Below, in pieces: positions 36,631 to 45,313 of a DNA stretch of 64,000 bases. The translations under genes and the position numbers were made by a program. Every line of letters begins with the position of its first letter. Position 1 is the first letter of the stretch. The DNA comes from Acinetobacter gyllenbergii CIP 110306 = MTCC 11365 (GTDB taxonomy: Bacteria > Pseudomonadota > Gammaproteobacteria > Pseudomonadales > Moraxellaceae), in NCBI RefSeq assembly GCF_000413855.1, contig NZ_ATGG01000003.1:1-64000 (forward strand), read 5' to 3'. The notes beneath the pieces were generated by a model. The model saw nothing but the letters and a program-made list of their open reading frames with translations, made no database searches and was not told the DNA's origin.

Positions 36631-37572
36631 ATGAATCTACCTTTAAGACCACAGCCAGTCATCAATAATCTTTCGGGTGAGAATGCCTTATTTATTGTGC
36701 TTGGAATCAATACCCAACCGGATCATTCTGGGATTATTGATTTTCTTGCTAATTTTTCAGCATTGGTACGTAGTCTGACCAATCGCTTTCCCAACGGTAA
36801 TTTTAGTGCTTCTGTGGGGATTGGTTCCAATGCGTGGGATTTACTCTTTCCTGAATTAAATAAACCAAAACAGCTTGCGCCATTTCAGGAAATCAAAGGA
36901 CCAAGACATACCGCAGTCGCAACGGCAGGTGATTTGTTCTTCCATATTCGTGCTAATCAAATGGCCATTTGCTATGAATTGGCCGCAATTCTGCATGAGC
37001 AACTCAAAGACGATACCTATTCGATTAGTGAAACCAAAGGTTTCCGTTACTTCGATGGTCGCGCCATTATTGGTTTTGTGGACGGGACAGAGAATCCTGA
37101 ACATGAAATTGCCAAAGAGATTGCCTATGTCGGTGAAGAAGATGCTGAGTTCCTTGGCGGTAGTTATGTGTTTATTCAAAAATATTTGCATAACATGGAA
37201 ATGTGGAAAGGCCTCAGCACAGAAGAGCAGGAAAAAGTCATAGGTCGTAAGAAATATGATGACGTGGAACTTGGTGATGATGTAAAACCGCAAAGTGCGC
37301 ATAATGTGGCCAGTAAGGCACATGATGCTGACGGCAATGAACTCAAAATTTTAAGAGCCAATATGCCATTTTCCAATCCAACTGAAGGAGAGTATGGTAC
37401 CTTCTTTATTGGCTACTCTCGTTCTTTTAATATTACGAAAACCATGCTTGAAAATATGTTCTTGGGTAAGGAAACAGGACATGTTGATCGCTTATTGGAT
37501 TTTAGTACACCCGTTTCAGGCAGTTTATTCTTTGTGCCCACCTTTGACTTTCTCGAAGACTTGGGTGAATAA
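36631..37572 (+). CDS. Dye-decolourising (DyP-type) peroxidase
   Basis: A 313-residue haem peroxidase. The distal-site motif GFVDGTENP is present with the key Asp at 151, and NMPFSNPTEGEYGTFFIGYS matches the C-terminal part of the family. No signal peptide is seen, so it is cytoplasmic. It is of the YfeX-like short class. It stands alone between fdhD (84 bases upstream) and a convergent thioesterase; a separate promoter is likely. The physiological substrate is unknown. Confidence 0.88.
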   Translation: MNLPLRPQPVINNLSGENALFIVLGINTQPDHSGIIDFLANFSALVRSLTNRFPNGNFSASVGIGSNAWDLLFPELNKPKQLAPFQEIKGPRHTAVATAGDLFFHIRANQMAICYELAAILHEQLKDDTYSISETKGFRYFDGRAIIGFVDGTENPEHEIAKEIAYVGEEDAEFLGGSYVFIQKYLHNMEMWKGLSTEEQEKVIGRKKYDDVELGDDVKPQSAHNVASKAHDADGNELKILRANMPFSNPTEGEYGTFFIGYSRSFNITKTMLENMFLGKETGHVDRLLDFSTPVSGSLFFVPTFDFLEDLGE

Positions 37573-37578
37573 ATTGAA

Positions 37579-37610
37579 TCAGCTGAAATGGCATATTTCA
37601 TTTCAGCTGA
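37579..37610. terminator. Hairpin between convergent genes
   Basis: A perfect 12-base-pair stem TCAGCTGAAATG / CATTTCAGCTGA with an eight-base loop. There is no T run on either side, so termination strength is uncertain. Confidence 0.55.
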
Positions 37611-37616
37611 ACATCA

Positions 37617-38012
37617 TTATGCTGCAATTAGATATTGCTGTAACAAGGTGCGGAACTGATCTGGAATACGCCCCGATTTCTGTGTGCTGAAATCAAAATA
37701 AACCTGAACAGCCTTTCCGCGTGCTACGCAGTGCTCATTTTGCCAAGCTTCATGCGCAACAATGAATGAAGAATTGCCGATATGCTCAATCCACGTTTTG
37801 ATTTCAATATCCGCGCCGTAATAAATTTGCGCCACAAAATCGACCTCGACACGAGCCAGAATCAAAGGTAGATTTTTGATCTCCATACTCGGATTAAAGA
37901 GACGAAAAACTGGTTCGCGTGCGGTTTCAAACCAGCCTGTAATCACGGTATTGTTGATATGTCCAAAGGCATCAGTTTCATAGAATCTTGGTGTAATCGA
38001 AAGTGTAAACAT
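37617..38012 (-). CDS. Acyl-CoA thioesterase of the YbgC/FadM (4HBT) type
   Basis: A 131-residue hot-dog fold protein with the active-site pattern YETDAFGHINNTVITGWFE and the later segment VEVDFVAQIYYGADIEIKTW, typical of single-domain 4-hydroxybenzoyl-CoA-type thioesterases. It probably hydrolyses acyl-CoA esters. It lies behind the flavin monooxygenase operon on the same strand but a hairpin at 38055-38078 separates them. Confidence 0.85.
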   Translation of the reverse strand: MFTLSITPRFYETDAFGHINNTVITGWFETAREPVFRLFNPSMEIKNLPLILARVEVDFVAQIYYGADIEIKTWIEHIGNSSFIVAHEAWQNEHCVARGKAVQVYFDFSTQKSGRIPDQFRTLLQQYLIAA

Positions 38013-38054
38013 AGCTAAGCAATTATTTTCTGATTTAAACTCATCTACTATAAA

Positions 38055-38078
38055 GGCTGACGCTTACATACGTCAGCC
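38055..38078 (-). terminator. Hairpin after the flavin monooxygenase operon
   Basis: GGCTGACG / CGTCAGCC stem with an eight-base loop; on the minus strand it is followed by TTTATAG. It is a probable terminator with a weak T run. Confidence 0.6.
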
Positions 38079-38090
38079 CTGATAATAGAC

Positions 38091-39596
38091 TTAGGCGACT
38101 ACTTTAAGCACTTTACTTTCAATGCGGTAATCCTTCAGATTGACATGGTGCAGTTTGCGCTTTATCACAAAGCCAAACTCTGGCCAGATAATATGATTAC
38201 GACCTGCGTCATCTAAATAATAGCTCTTACAGATATCAGGCCGAACGGGCATTTTCGCCAAACGTTTATCAATGCGGGCATTAAATTGTTTTTGCACGGC
38301 TTCTTTCACTTCAATGTAGTCGATACGCCGTTGTTGCATGAGTTTAATGGCTTTGGAAATATAGACGGCCTGTTGTTCTGCCGTCCACATGACCGAACCA
38401 ACCGTATTTTGTGAGTTTGGGCCTAGCATCATAAACATGTTGGGAAAACCATAAATCGACATGCCCATATAGGCCCGTGGTTGGCGTTGCCATATGTCAC
38501 TTAAACTGCGACCATCGGCTCCTTTAATCATTTTATAAATGGCTGGTTCGGCGACGGCATAGCCCGTACCAAAAATAATAGTATCCACTGCAATTTCTTT
38601 ACCATCTTCACCCACCACACCATGTTCAGTGATATGCGATAGACCTTGAAACAGCACCGATACATTGGGTTTAACCAAAGCAGCATACCAGTTGTTGGAG
38701 AACATCGGACGTTTACAGCCCAGCGTATGTGTCGGTGTAACGGCCCGACGCATTTCAGGATCTTTAATACTGAGGTTGATATTTAGTTTACCCAGCGCAT
38801 GTAATTTTTCCATCATCTTGATGTTCATGAAGACAGGGAGTGAGGGCTCCAAACTCCATAATGCACTTTCACGAATGATTCTCTCTAACAACGGTGCTTT
38901 TTTGAAAACCGTTTTCACAATATTTGGCACAGCAAAATCAGGTTTAGGCAGTACCCAAGATGGAGTGCGTTGGAAACTGTATAAATGCCCAACTTTTGGC
39001 TGAATTGCAGGTAAAAATTGAATTGCTGAAGCACCGCTGCCGATCACGGCAACACGTTTAGCCGTTAAATCGTATTCGTGGTTCCATTTTCCTGAATGGA
39101 ACATGGTGCCTTTGAATTGTTCTTGTCCAGGAAAGCTGGGCATTTTGGCTTCGCCAATGAAGCCTGTCGCAGGAACAAAAAATTTTGCACTGTAACTTTG
39201 ACCATCCGCTGTACTGATCATCCAGCGATTCAGTCCTTTGTCCCATCGTGCTTCGGTCACTTCTGTGCCAAGCTGAATCTGGGGAACAATATTAAACTGA
39301 TGCGCCACATCTTCTAAATATTGACGAATTTCAGCCTGAGGGGCGTAAGTTCGAGACCAATTGGGATTGGGTGCAAAGCCCAGAGAATACATTTCGCTGG
39401 GAACATCACAAAACAGGCCTGGATAATCATTCAGTGCCCATGTACCCCCAATACGGTTGGCCATATCCAGAATCACAACATTGTTAATACCTTGTTGCTT
39501 TAATTTGATACAGGTACTTAGTCCAGATGGACCTGCACCAATGATCAAGACATCAACTCGTTGAGTGGGTTTGGATGATTTAACTGCTTTATTCAT
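38091..39596 (-). CDS. Flavin-containing monooxygenase (Baeyer-Villiger-like)
   Basis: A 501-residue FAD and NADPH enzyme. The FAD motif is IIGAGPSGLSTC near residue 20, the NADPH motif VIGSGASAIQFLP near 190, and the intervening FKGTMFHSGKWNHEYD matches the Baeyer-Villiger fingerprint (FxGxxxHxxxW). It probably inserts oxygen into ketones or oxidises other lipophilic substrates. The ATG at 39596 with AGGA seven bases upstream was chosen. It is the last gene of an operon with a hydrolase, a PF10118 protein and an epimerase, reminiscent of the mycobacterial mymA gene set. Confidence 0.87.
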   Translation of the reverse strand: MNKAVKSSKPTQRVDVLIIGAGPSGLSTCIKLKQQGINNVVILDMANRIGGTWALNDYPGLFCDVPSEMYSLGFAPNPNWSRTYAPQAEIRQYLEDVAHQFNIVPQIQLGTEVTEARWDKGLNRWMISTADGQSYSAKFFVPATGFIGEAKMPSFPGQEQFKGTMFHSGKWNHEYDLTAKRVAVIGSGASAIQFLPAIQPKVGHLYSFQRTPSWVLPKPDFAVPNIVKTVFKKAPLLERIIRESALWSLEPSLPVFMNIKMMEKLHALGKLNINLSIKDPEMRRAVTPTHTLGCKRPMFSNNWYAALVKPNVSVLFQGLSHITEHGVVGEDGKEIAVDTIIFGTGYAVAEPAIYKMIKGADGRSLSDIWQRQPRAYMGMSIYGFPNMFMMLGPNSQNTVGSVMWTAEQQAVYISKAIKLMQQRRIDYIEVKEAVQKQFNARIDKRLAKMPVRPDICKSYYLDDAGRNHIIWPEFGFVIKRKLHHVNLKDYRIESKVLKVVA

Positions 39597-39652
39597 AGAA
39601 AAATCCTGAAATGAAATATGGAGATAACTCAACAAAAGGGGCGAGTCAGTGT

Positions 39653-40549
39653 TTAGACGGTAGTCTGTTGAAAATGTTCAAGCAGCAATTCGGCAACACG
39701 CTGCGGTTGCTCTGCCTGCAAGAAATGCCCACAGTTGGGTAAATAAATGCGATTCAAGCCTTTAGGGAAATATTTGGATTGAGCCAACGCTCGATGTAAT
39801 TGAATACTCATGCAGCCATCATCCAGTCCAGCCAAAGCTAATGTTGGAAGCTGGATTGGATGGAGTAAATCTCGGTTAGCTTTCAAGTTGATAAGATGAT
39901 GAATAGCAAATAAGCTACGGTAGTAGCGTGTAGCTGCCCATGCGATTTGCGGATGGCTAAATAGCTCACGCGTGGCTGCAAAATCTGCTTGCGTAAATGG
40001 CCATGTGGGTGACCATTTTTTCCAGATTTTCGCAACAAACTCAGCTTGATTTTGCGATAGTAATGTTTTGGCAAAATGCGATTGCATCAGCAACATATAA
40101 GAAGATAAATAGAGTTGTTTCGGAAAGTATTTTAAATTGGTCAAAATATTCTGCATGGCAGGAATCGGAGGAACAGCCAGTAAGCTCACACTACAGAGCG
40201 AGGCCAGATATCGACTGGCATAGCTCATGGCAATGGCTGCCCCCCAATCGTGTCCAACCAAATGAAATTTTTGAGCACCGTGCATTTCTAACCAAGCTTT
40301 CAAGTCAGCAGTTGCAGATGCCAAACCATAATGAGCATTGCTGCTTATCGAATCGAGTGTATAACCCCGTAACCAAGGCACCAGAACTTGATAGCCTGCA
40401 TCGACAAGCACAGGGTAAACCTTGTCCCAGCAATGTGGTGTATCTGGAAAGCCATGTAGCAACACCACTAAAGGATGATCAGGGTGACCATACAGATTGG
40501 CACGTAAGCTTAATCCGTCACGTTGCAGGATGAGTTGAGCACTTTTCAT
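39653..40549 (-). CDS. Alpha/beta hydrolase, epoxide hydrolase-like
   Basis: A 298-residue alpha/beta hydrolase. The oxyanion region is LLHGFPDTPHCWD; the nucleophile elbow is GHDWGAA with Asp101, as in epoxide hydrolases and dehalogenases rather than Ser esterases; the catalytic His is in NCGHFLQAEQP. It could act on the ester or epoxide products of the neighbouring monooxygenase. It lies seven bases from the PF10118 gene stop and is clearly co-transcribed. Confidence 0.86.
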   Translation of the reverse strand: MKSAQLILQRDGLSLRANLYGHPDHPLVVLLHGFPDTPHCWDKVYPVLVDAGYQVLVPWLRGYTLDSISSNAHYGLASATADLKAWLEMHGAQKFHLVGHDWGAAIAMSYASRYLASLCSVSLLAVPPIPAMQNILTNLKYFPKQLYLSSYMLLMQSHFAKTLLSQNQAEFVAKIWKKWSPTWPFTQADFAATRELFSHPQIAWAATRYYRSLFAIHHLINLKANRDLLHPIQLPTLALAGLDDGCMSIQLHRALAQSKYFPKGLNRIYLPNCGHFLQAEQPQRVAELLLEHFQQTTV

Positions 40550-40556
40550 AATGGCC

Positions 40557-41504
40557 TCAGCGATTCATTTTGGCTGCAAGCGCTTGAGCATAGGCTTCAG
40601 CAACTTGTTGGGCAGCAGGAGAATTCGCGATATAAGCCAGTGCCTTTTTCACATCACCATCATGTTCTGGATGATAGTTAAATTTGCTCCAGCCTTTCAG
40701 TGCAGTCAGAATCATCACCAGATCAGGGAGACTTTTTTTCTGTTTTGCGGTTTGCTGAAATTCCCAAATCAAAGCCAATGGATTCTTGCGGGCAATTCGT
40801 TTTGCTTCTGTTGTATTGTCCAACTTACATAAATAGACAGATGCACCTAACCAGAACCCGACCATTGCAATAAAGGCCACACTCATACTGAGCTGGCGGC
40901 CTAAATAGCCTTTGAGATGATCGCCGGCCAGTGCACGATAAGCATCATACCCAACAGTACGATGTTCAACTTCTTCTGCACCATGCCAACGTACAATATC
41001 CAGCATCGCAGGATCAGCATGTTCCAGACCTTCAGCATCTAGCACCCAAGTGCCGAAGAAGCAGAAATAATGTTCTAAACCTGCAATGATGCCCATACGA
41101 AAGGCAAGCCACTGTTTTGAATATCGTTTAAAAGGTCCATAAATTCCAAAGGGGGTATCGCCCATAAAACCATCTTTAAACATCCACTCTAAAAATTGTT
41201 TAAAAGGCGTTGGGTCTATACCATGGGTCTGGAAATAGATTTCAGCGCCCTTGTGTGCATTGGCATGGGCGGCTTCCTGAGCAATAAATCCGCGAATATC
41301 GGCTTTCAGATTTTTGTCATCGACATAAGGCAAGGTTTTGTTGGCAAGACGGCAGAACCAGTGCTCAACAGCAGGCAACAACACATGCATGCTGTTGAGT
41401 ACATGCGTCGCCAATACATCATTGGGAACCCAATGACGAGGTGTTTGGGAAAAATCAAAATGTACTTTACGGGCAATAATCTGATGATCAATAAACTTAT
41501 TCAT
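40557..41504 (-). CDS. PF10118-family predicted metal-dependent hydrolase, second paralogue
   Basis: A 315-residue paralogue of the protein at 31151, with the same start pattern (IARKVHFDFSQTPRHWVPND) and the Glu/His motifs AQEAAHANAHKG and AEEVEHRTVGYDAY. A membrane-like stretch (MSVAFIAMVGFWLGASVYLC) lies near residue 230. Activity unknown. It lies 23 bases behind the epimerase gene and in front of the alpha/beta hydrolase gene, so it belongs to the four-gene operon. Confidence 0.78.
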   Translation of the reverse strand: MNKFIDHQIIARKVHFDFSQTPRHWVPNDVLATHVLNSMHVLLPAVEHWFCRLANKTLPYVDDKNLKADIRGFIAQEAAHANAHKGAEIYFQTHGIDPTPFKQFLEWMFKDGFMGDTPFGIYGPFKRYSKQWLAFRMGIIAGLEHYFCFFGTWVLDAEGLEHADPAMLDIVRWHGAEEVEHRTVGYDAYRALAGDHLKGYLGRQLSMSVAFIAMVGFWLGASVYLCKLDNTTEAKRIARKNPLALIWEFQQTAKQKKSLPDLVMILTALKGWSKFNYHPEHDGDVKKALAYIANSPAAQQVAEAYAQALAAKMNR

Positions 41505-41527
41505 CGTTCGACACCTGTCTGTTTGGC

Positions 41528-42571
41528 TCAGATTGAAATCGCTTCAATTTTCTTGATCAAGCTGCGGGACTGGATATAACCGTTGGCAGCAAACCATAGC
41601 AGTGAATCGCGAATGGCAATCTCGACTGGTGTTTGTGGTAAACCCAATTGCTGTACCGCTTTGGCACAATTAAAAGAGGTACCTAATTGCCCAATTTTTG
41701 CGGCTGATGGAGTAACCAGAGGTGCTTTATGGGTAATATGCTGGGTCACCCATAACGCGGCATGTCCTGCTAGTTGGGAGGAAACACCTTCAATCAGGTT
41801 TGGAATGGTGATCACAGGTCGCCAAATGCCCAATAAATGATGAACAGTTTTCGCCATGCTTACACCATCCAGATCTCTATTTCCCAGAATATAGGTTTCA
41901 CCTGTTATGCCTTTTTCTGCAGCCAGTACATGACCTTTGGCAACATCTCTGACATCAATCATATTGTTGATCGCAGCTGGCACAGCGAGCGCTGGCATCT
42001 GGGCAATTGTTAACAGTAATTTTCCTGTTGGAGTTGGCGCGATATCTTGGGGTCCAATAGGGCCTGTTGGACAAACGATCACCACATCTAGACCGCCTGC
42101 TGCAAACTGTAAGGCAATTTGGTGTGCTTCAAATTTGGTCAGCACATAAGCGTCGCCTGTTGCACCTAAAGCAAAAGGACTCTGTTCTGTAGCCTGAATG
42201 CCTTTAGCTTGTCCCGCAAAACATGCACCTGTGCTGGTGTAAACCACCCGTTTAATGCCAGCTTTTTTCGCGGCATTCAGAACAATACGTGTACCTTCTA
42301 CATTGACCTTGCGCATCAGTTCAGGTTTTGGCAGCCATAAGGCATAGATAGCAGCGGTATGAAAGACTAAATCACAGCCTTCAACAGCTTCATCCATTTT
42401 GATCGAGTCGGTAATATCGCCTGCAATCAGTTCAACATCTAAACCTTCAAGATTGGTGAGTTTTTCCTGAGGCAAATGTAAGACCCGAACTTCATAATTT
42501 TCATTCAGTAGCATGCGTACGATATGTGAACCAATAAAACCAGCACCACCTGTAACTAGAGCTTTCATCAT
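41528..42571 (-). CDS. NAD-dependent epimerase/dehydratase family protein
   Basis: A 347-residue extended short-chain dehydrogenase: TGGAGFIGSHIVRML at the N-terminus, YTSTGACFAGQ for the catalytic Ser/Thr, and the Tyr-x3-Lys YVLTKFEAHQI. Similar proteins include dihydroflavonol reductase-like and sterol dehydrogenase-like enzymes. The start is ATG ATG; the first is used. It is the first gene of the operon and is divergent from the AraC regulator at 42735. The substrate is probably a hydroxylated lipophilic compound, by inference from its neighbours. Confidence 0.84.
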   Translation of the reverse strand: MMKALVTGGAGFIGSHIVRMLLNENYEVRVLHLPQEKLTNLEGLDVELIAGDITDSIKMDEAVEGCDLVFHTAAIYALWLPKPELMRKVNVEGTRIVLNAAKKAGIKRVVYTSTGACFAGQAKGIQATEQSPFALGATGDAYVLTKFEAHQIALQFAAGGLDVVIVCPTGPIGPQDIAPTPTGKLLLTIAQMPALAVPAAINNMIDVRDVAKGHVLAAEKGITGETYILGNRDLDGVSMAKTVHHLLGIWRPVITIPNLIEGVSSQLAGHAALWVTQHITHKAPLVTPSAAKIGQLGTSFNCAKAVQQLGLPQTPVEIAIRDSLLWFAANGYIQSRSLIKKIEAISI

Positions 42572-42734
42572 TTACCAACCTTAATGAGATTTTTATCCAA
42601 AGGAGAGGTGGATAAAAATGCGACAATTTTGTTGTTGGTACTATGCCGAATCACTGCAATGTGTCATAGTTCTTGAAATGACAGTTTTGACCATTTTACG
42701 ACATTTTATATAAAGCATTGATGAGATAACGACA

Positions 42735-43757
42735 GTGAATCCGTCTTTACCAGGAACTTATGTCAGTCTGATGGCTGATGTGGTACAAAAATTAAATATT
42801 CCCGCAGAGATATTACTGGAAGGAAGTGGCGTTGAGGTTGAACAACTTTCACAGCCGTTCTGGTATTTAGATTTTGATATTTTTAATCAATTACTGAATC
42901 GAGCGGTTGAACTGACCAACGAACCTGCATTGGGCGTCTATCTTGGCTTACAAATGACGGTGTCATGCCATGGTTCAGTTGGTCTGGCCGCGATGGTTTC
43001 ACACAATCTGGGTGAAGCACTAAATGTTATGGAACAATTTATAGGCCTGCGTTGCCCAGCATTAAAACCACGTTTAGAAATTGAAAATGGATTTGCCTCA
43101 CTTTATTTAGATCAACCCATGATCAACTTTAAGATGGGGATTGTGGGCATGACATTTCTGATGGTGGGCTTTGCCCAAATGTCCAATGCCATCACAGGAA
43201 ACAAATTAGAAATTAAGGCTGAACTGAATTATTTCGAACCTGCATTTTTAGCTCAAGTCCAAGAATTATTACCCTGCGAAATTAGTTTTAATCAGCAGAA
43301 TAACCGCCTTATTTTTCCTGAAAGTTATTTAGCACTTCCACTAATTATGGCTGATCCACTCGCGGCCAGATTGGCTAGAGAACAATGCAAACACGATTTG
43401 AACAAGCTGGTGGCAAAACGAGGAGAGAAACGCCCGCTAACAGCTTTGGTCCGTGAATTGCTTTTTGATGAGGTTGAAGGTTTTTTCAAAATGAACGAGG
43501 TTGCAGATAAGTTGCATTTGACAGAGCGGACATTACAGCGTCAATTGGCAAAAGAGGGAACCACTTTTCAGCTTCTCTTGGATCAAGTCCGAGAGCGATA
43601 TGCCAAAAAATTACTGAATCATCATGAATATAGTATTTCCTCTATTTCAGAAAAATTAGGCTACTCCGATGTGACCCATTTTACCCGTGCATTCAAGCGC
43701 TGGGCCAATCAGACCCCGAAGCAATATCGCAATTTACGAGAGTCGGTCTCTAGTTAA
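42735..43757 (+). CDS. AraC family transcriptional regulator
   Basis: A 340-residue regulator, close paralogue of the one at 28913. The N-terminal domain has PGTYVSLMADVVQKLNIPAE and MTVSCHGSVGLAAMVSHNLG; the DNA-binding part has ADKLHLTERTLQRQLAKEGT and SEKLGYSDVTHFTRAFKRW. It starts at GTG; no in-frame ATG lies nearby upstream. It diverges from the epimerase-to-monooxygenase operon and probably activates it in response to a lipophilic inducer. Confidence 0.86.
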   Translation: MNPSLPGTYVSLMADVVQKLNIPAEILLEGSGVEVEQLSQPFWYLDFDIFNQLLNRAVELTNEPALGVYLGLQMTVSCHGSVGLAAMVSHNLGEALNVMEQFIGLRCPALKPRLEIENGFASLYLDQPMINFKMGIVGMTFLMVGFAQMSNAITGNKLEIKAELNYFEPAFLAQVQELLPCEISFNQQNNRLIFPESYLALPLIMADPLAARLAREQCKHDLNKLVAKRGEKRPLTALVRELLFDEVEGFFKMNEVADKLHLTERTLQRQLAKEGTTFQLLLDQVRERYAKKLLNHHEYSISSISEKLGYSDVTHFTRAFKRWANQTPKQYRNLRESVSS

Positions 43758-43808
43758 CATCAGACTGTTTATTTAAGACAGAGAAAGGCGAGATAGCTTA
43801 ACTAGAGA
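43747..43808. repeat. Perfect 11-base inverted repeat around the AraC/adeC junction
   Basis: TCTCTAGTTAA (43747-43757, ending at the AraC stop codon) and TTAACTAGAGA (43798-43808) flank 40 bases between convergent genes. It may form a long-loop hairpin for both transcripts or be a protein site. Confidence 0.5.
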
Positions 43809-43830
43809 TCGAGTGCAAAAAAGTTGAAAT

Positions 43831-45234
43831 CTACACTGCTGGTTGAGATAATCCACCACCTAAAGCTTTATAGAGTTCGATCTGGTTATTTAACTTGGTT
43901 TGTTCCAACATCAATAGACCTTGTTGCGCTGCATAAGCAGAACGTTGTGCATCTAGTACCGTCAAATAACTGTCAATGCCGGCCCTAAAGCGAGCCGTAG
44001 ATAATTTATAGGTGGTATCAGTTGCTGAAACCAAACGGCGTTGAGCACTCAAGCGATCTTCAATATGGGCACGAGCAGCAAGCGCATCATTGACTTCACG
44101 AAAAGCAGATTGAATGGCTTTCTCATAGTCGGCAACAGCAATTTTTTGCTCTGTTTCAGAAATTTTAATATTGGCTTTACGCGTTCCCCAATCAAAAATC
44201 GGAACATCAATACTTGGCCCAACTGACCAAGAGAAGCCTCCTGATTTAAATAAATCTTTGAGATCAGTCGATGCATATCCCGCCGAACCTGTCAGACTAA
44301 TGGTCGGGAACATGCGTGCTTTCGCTGCGCCAATATTTGCCCCAGAAGCAAGTAGCTGATATTCAGCAGCTTTTAGGTCTGGACGATGATTGAGTAAATC
44401 ACTGCTTAAGCCTGTTGCAAAGGTACTTTCAGCACTAATACTTTTCACGGCATGATTCGGTAGGAGATTTTGAGGAACAGCTTGGCCAGCCAATAGATCC
44501 AGTAGGTTTTTTGCTTGTGACACTTGGGTCTTATAGGTCGCCACATCATTTCGGGCTGTTTCAACCGAAATCTGAGCCTGACGTAAAGGAACTTCACTAT
44601 CAATCCCGACATCAAAGCGTTTTTTGTTGAGGTTATAGGAATCGAGTTGTGCTTTTAAGGTCTGCTCAGCCAGATTTAAATTGGCCTTTGCATAGGCATA
44701 ATTCAACCATGCTTGGCTGACCTGACTCACTAGACTAATTTGAGTGGCATCTCTGGCACTTTGGGTGGCAAGGTAATTGTTTAGCGCAGCATCTTTTAAA
44801 CTTTGTACACGACCCCAAAAGTCTAACTCATAAGCAGTTACGCCAAGGCCGACCTGAAAGGTGGAATAAGGATTATTCGGATTTACCGTAGGGTTGACTT
44901 GTCGTACAGCACTGCCAGTTGCTCCAATAGTAGGCAACTGGTCATTTTTACTGATTTGATATTGTTGCTGTGCACGTTGGATATTCAGTGTTGCAGTACG
45001 TAAGTCACGATTGTGATTTAAACTGATGTCGATCACTTTTAATAAACGAGAGTCTGAAAAAAATTGTTGATAACCCTGATTGGCAATTGAAGTTCCAGCC
45101 GTGGTTTGAGAAAAATTTTGTGGAATATCGGATTGAATCACAGGTTTTGGTGCCTGCATATTCATACACGCCGTCAAGGCCATTGAAAGCGTAGAGACAA
45201 GTAGGCCACGAGATAAGACAGTCACATTAGACAT
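43831..45234 (-). CDS. adeC: RND efflux outer membrane factor AdeC
   Basis: A 467-residue outer-membrane channel of the TolC/OprM type. The N-terminus is a lipoprotein signal (STLSMALTACMNMQ) with the lipid-anchored Cys, followed by two repeats of the outer membrane efflux domain (for example LNHRPDLKAAEYQLLASGAN). GGAG lies six bases before the ATG at 45234. It follows adeB on the same strand, separated by about 80 bases with a hairpin, so it may be expressed more weakly than adeAB. Confidence 0.9.
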   Translation of the reverse strand: MSNVTVLSRGLLVSTLSMALTACMNMQAPKPVIQSDIPQNFSQTTAGTSIANQGYQQFFSDSRLLKVIDISLNHNRDLRTATLNIQRAQQQYQISKNDQLPTIGATGSAVRQVNPTVNPNNPYSTFQVGLGVTAYELDFWGRVQSLKDAALNNYLATQSARDATQISLVSQVSQAWLNYAYAKANLNLAEQTLKAQLDSYNLNKKRFDVGIDSEVPLRQAQISVETARNDVATYKTQVSQAKNLLDLLAGQAVPQNLLPNHAVKSISAESTFATGLSSDLLNHRPDLKAAEYQLLASGANIGAAKARMFPTISLTGSAGYASTDLKDLFKSGGFSWSVGPSIDVPIFDWGTRKANIKISETEQKIAVADYEKAIQSAFREVNDALAARAHIEDRLSAQRRLVSATDTTYKLSTARFRAGIDSYLTVLDAQRSAYAAQQGLLMLEQTKLNNQIELYKALGGGLSQPAV

Positions 45235-45276
45235 GGTCTTCTCCAAATAATATAAGGATAAATACAGAGGAGGAGT

Positions 45277-45302
45277 CAGAGGAAATCCATTGATTCCCTC
45301 TG
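45277..45302 (-). other. Hairpin between adeB and adeC
   Basis: CAGAGG / CCTCTG stem extended by most of AATC/GATT with one mismatch; no T run. It could attenuate read-through from adeB into adeC. Confidence 0.45.
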
Positions 45303-45313
45303 CTCAATGTCAT

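Noticed and set aside
36856..37323. 155-residue minus-strand ORF inside the DyP gene
   Set aside because: It opposes the conserved DyP frame and has no recognisable features.
40557..41504. PF10118 protein as a fatty acid desaturase or ferritin
   Set aside because: The Glu/His motifs are suggestive, but their order and the overall pattern fit PF10118 and not the desaturase His boxes or ferritin length.
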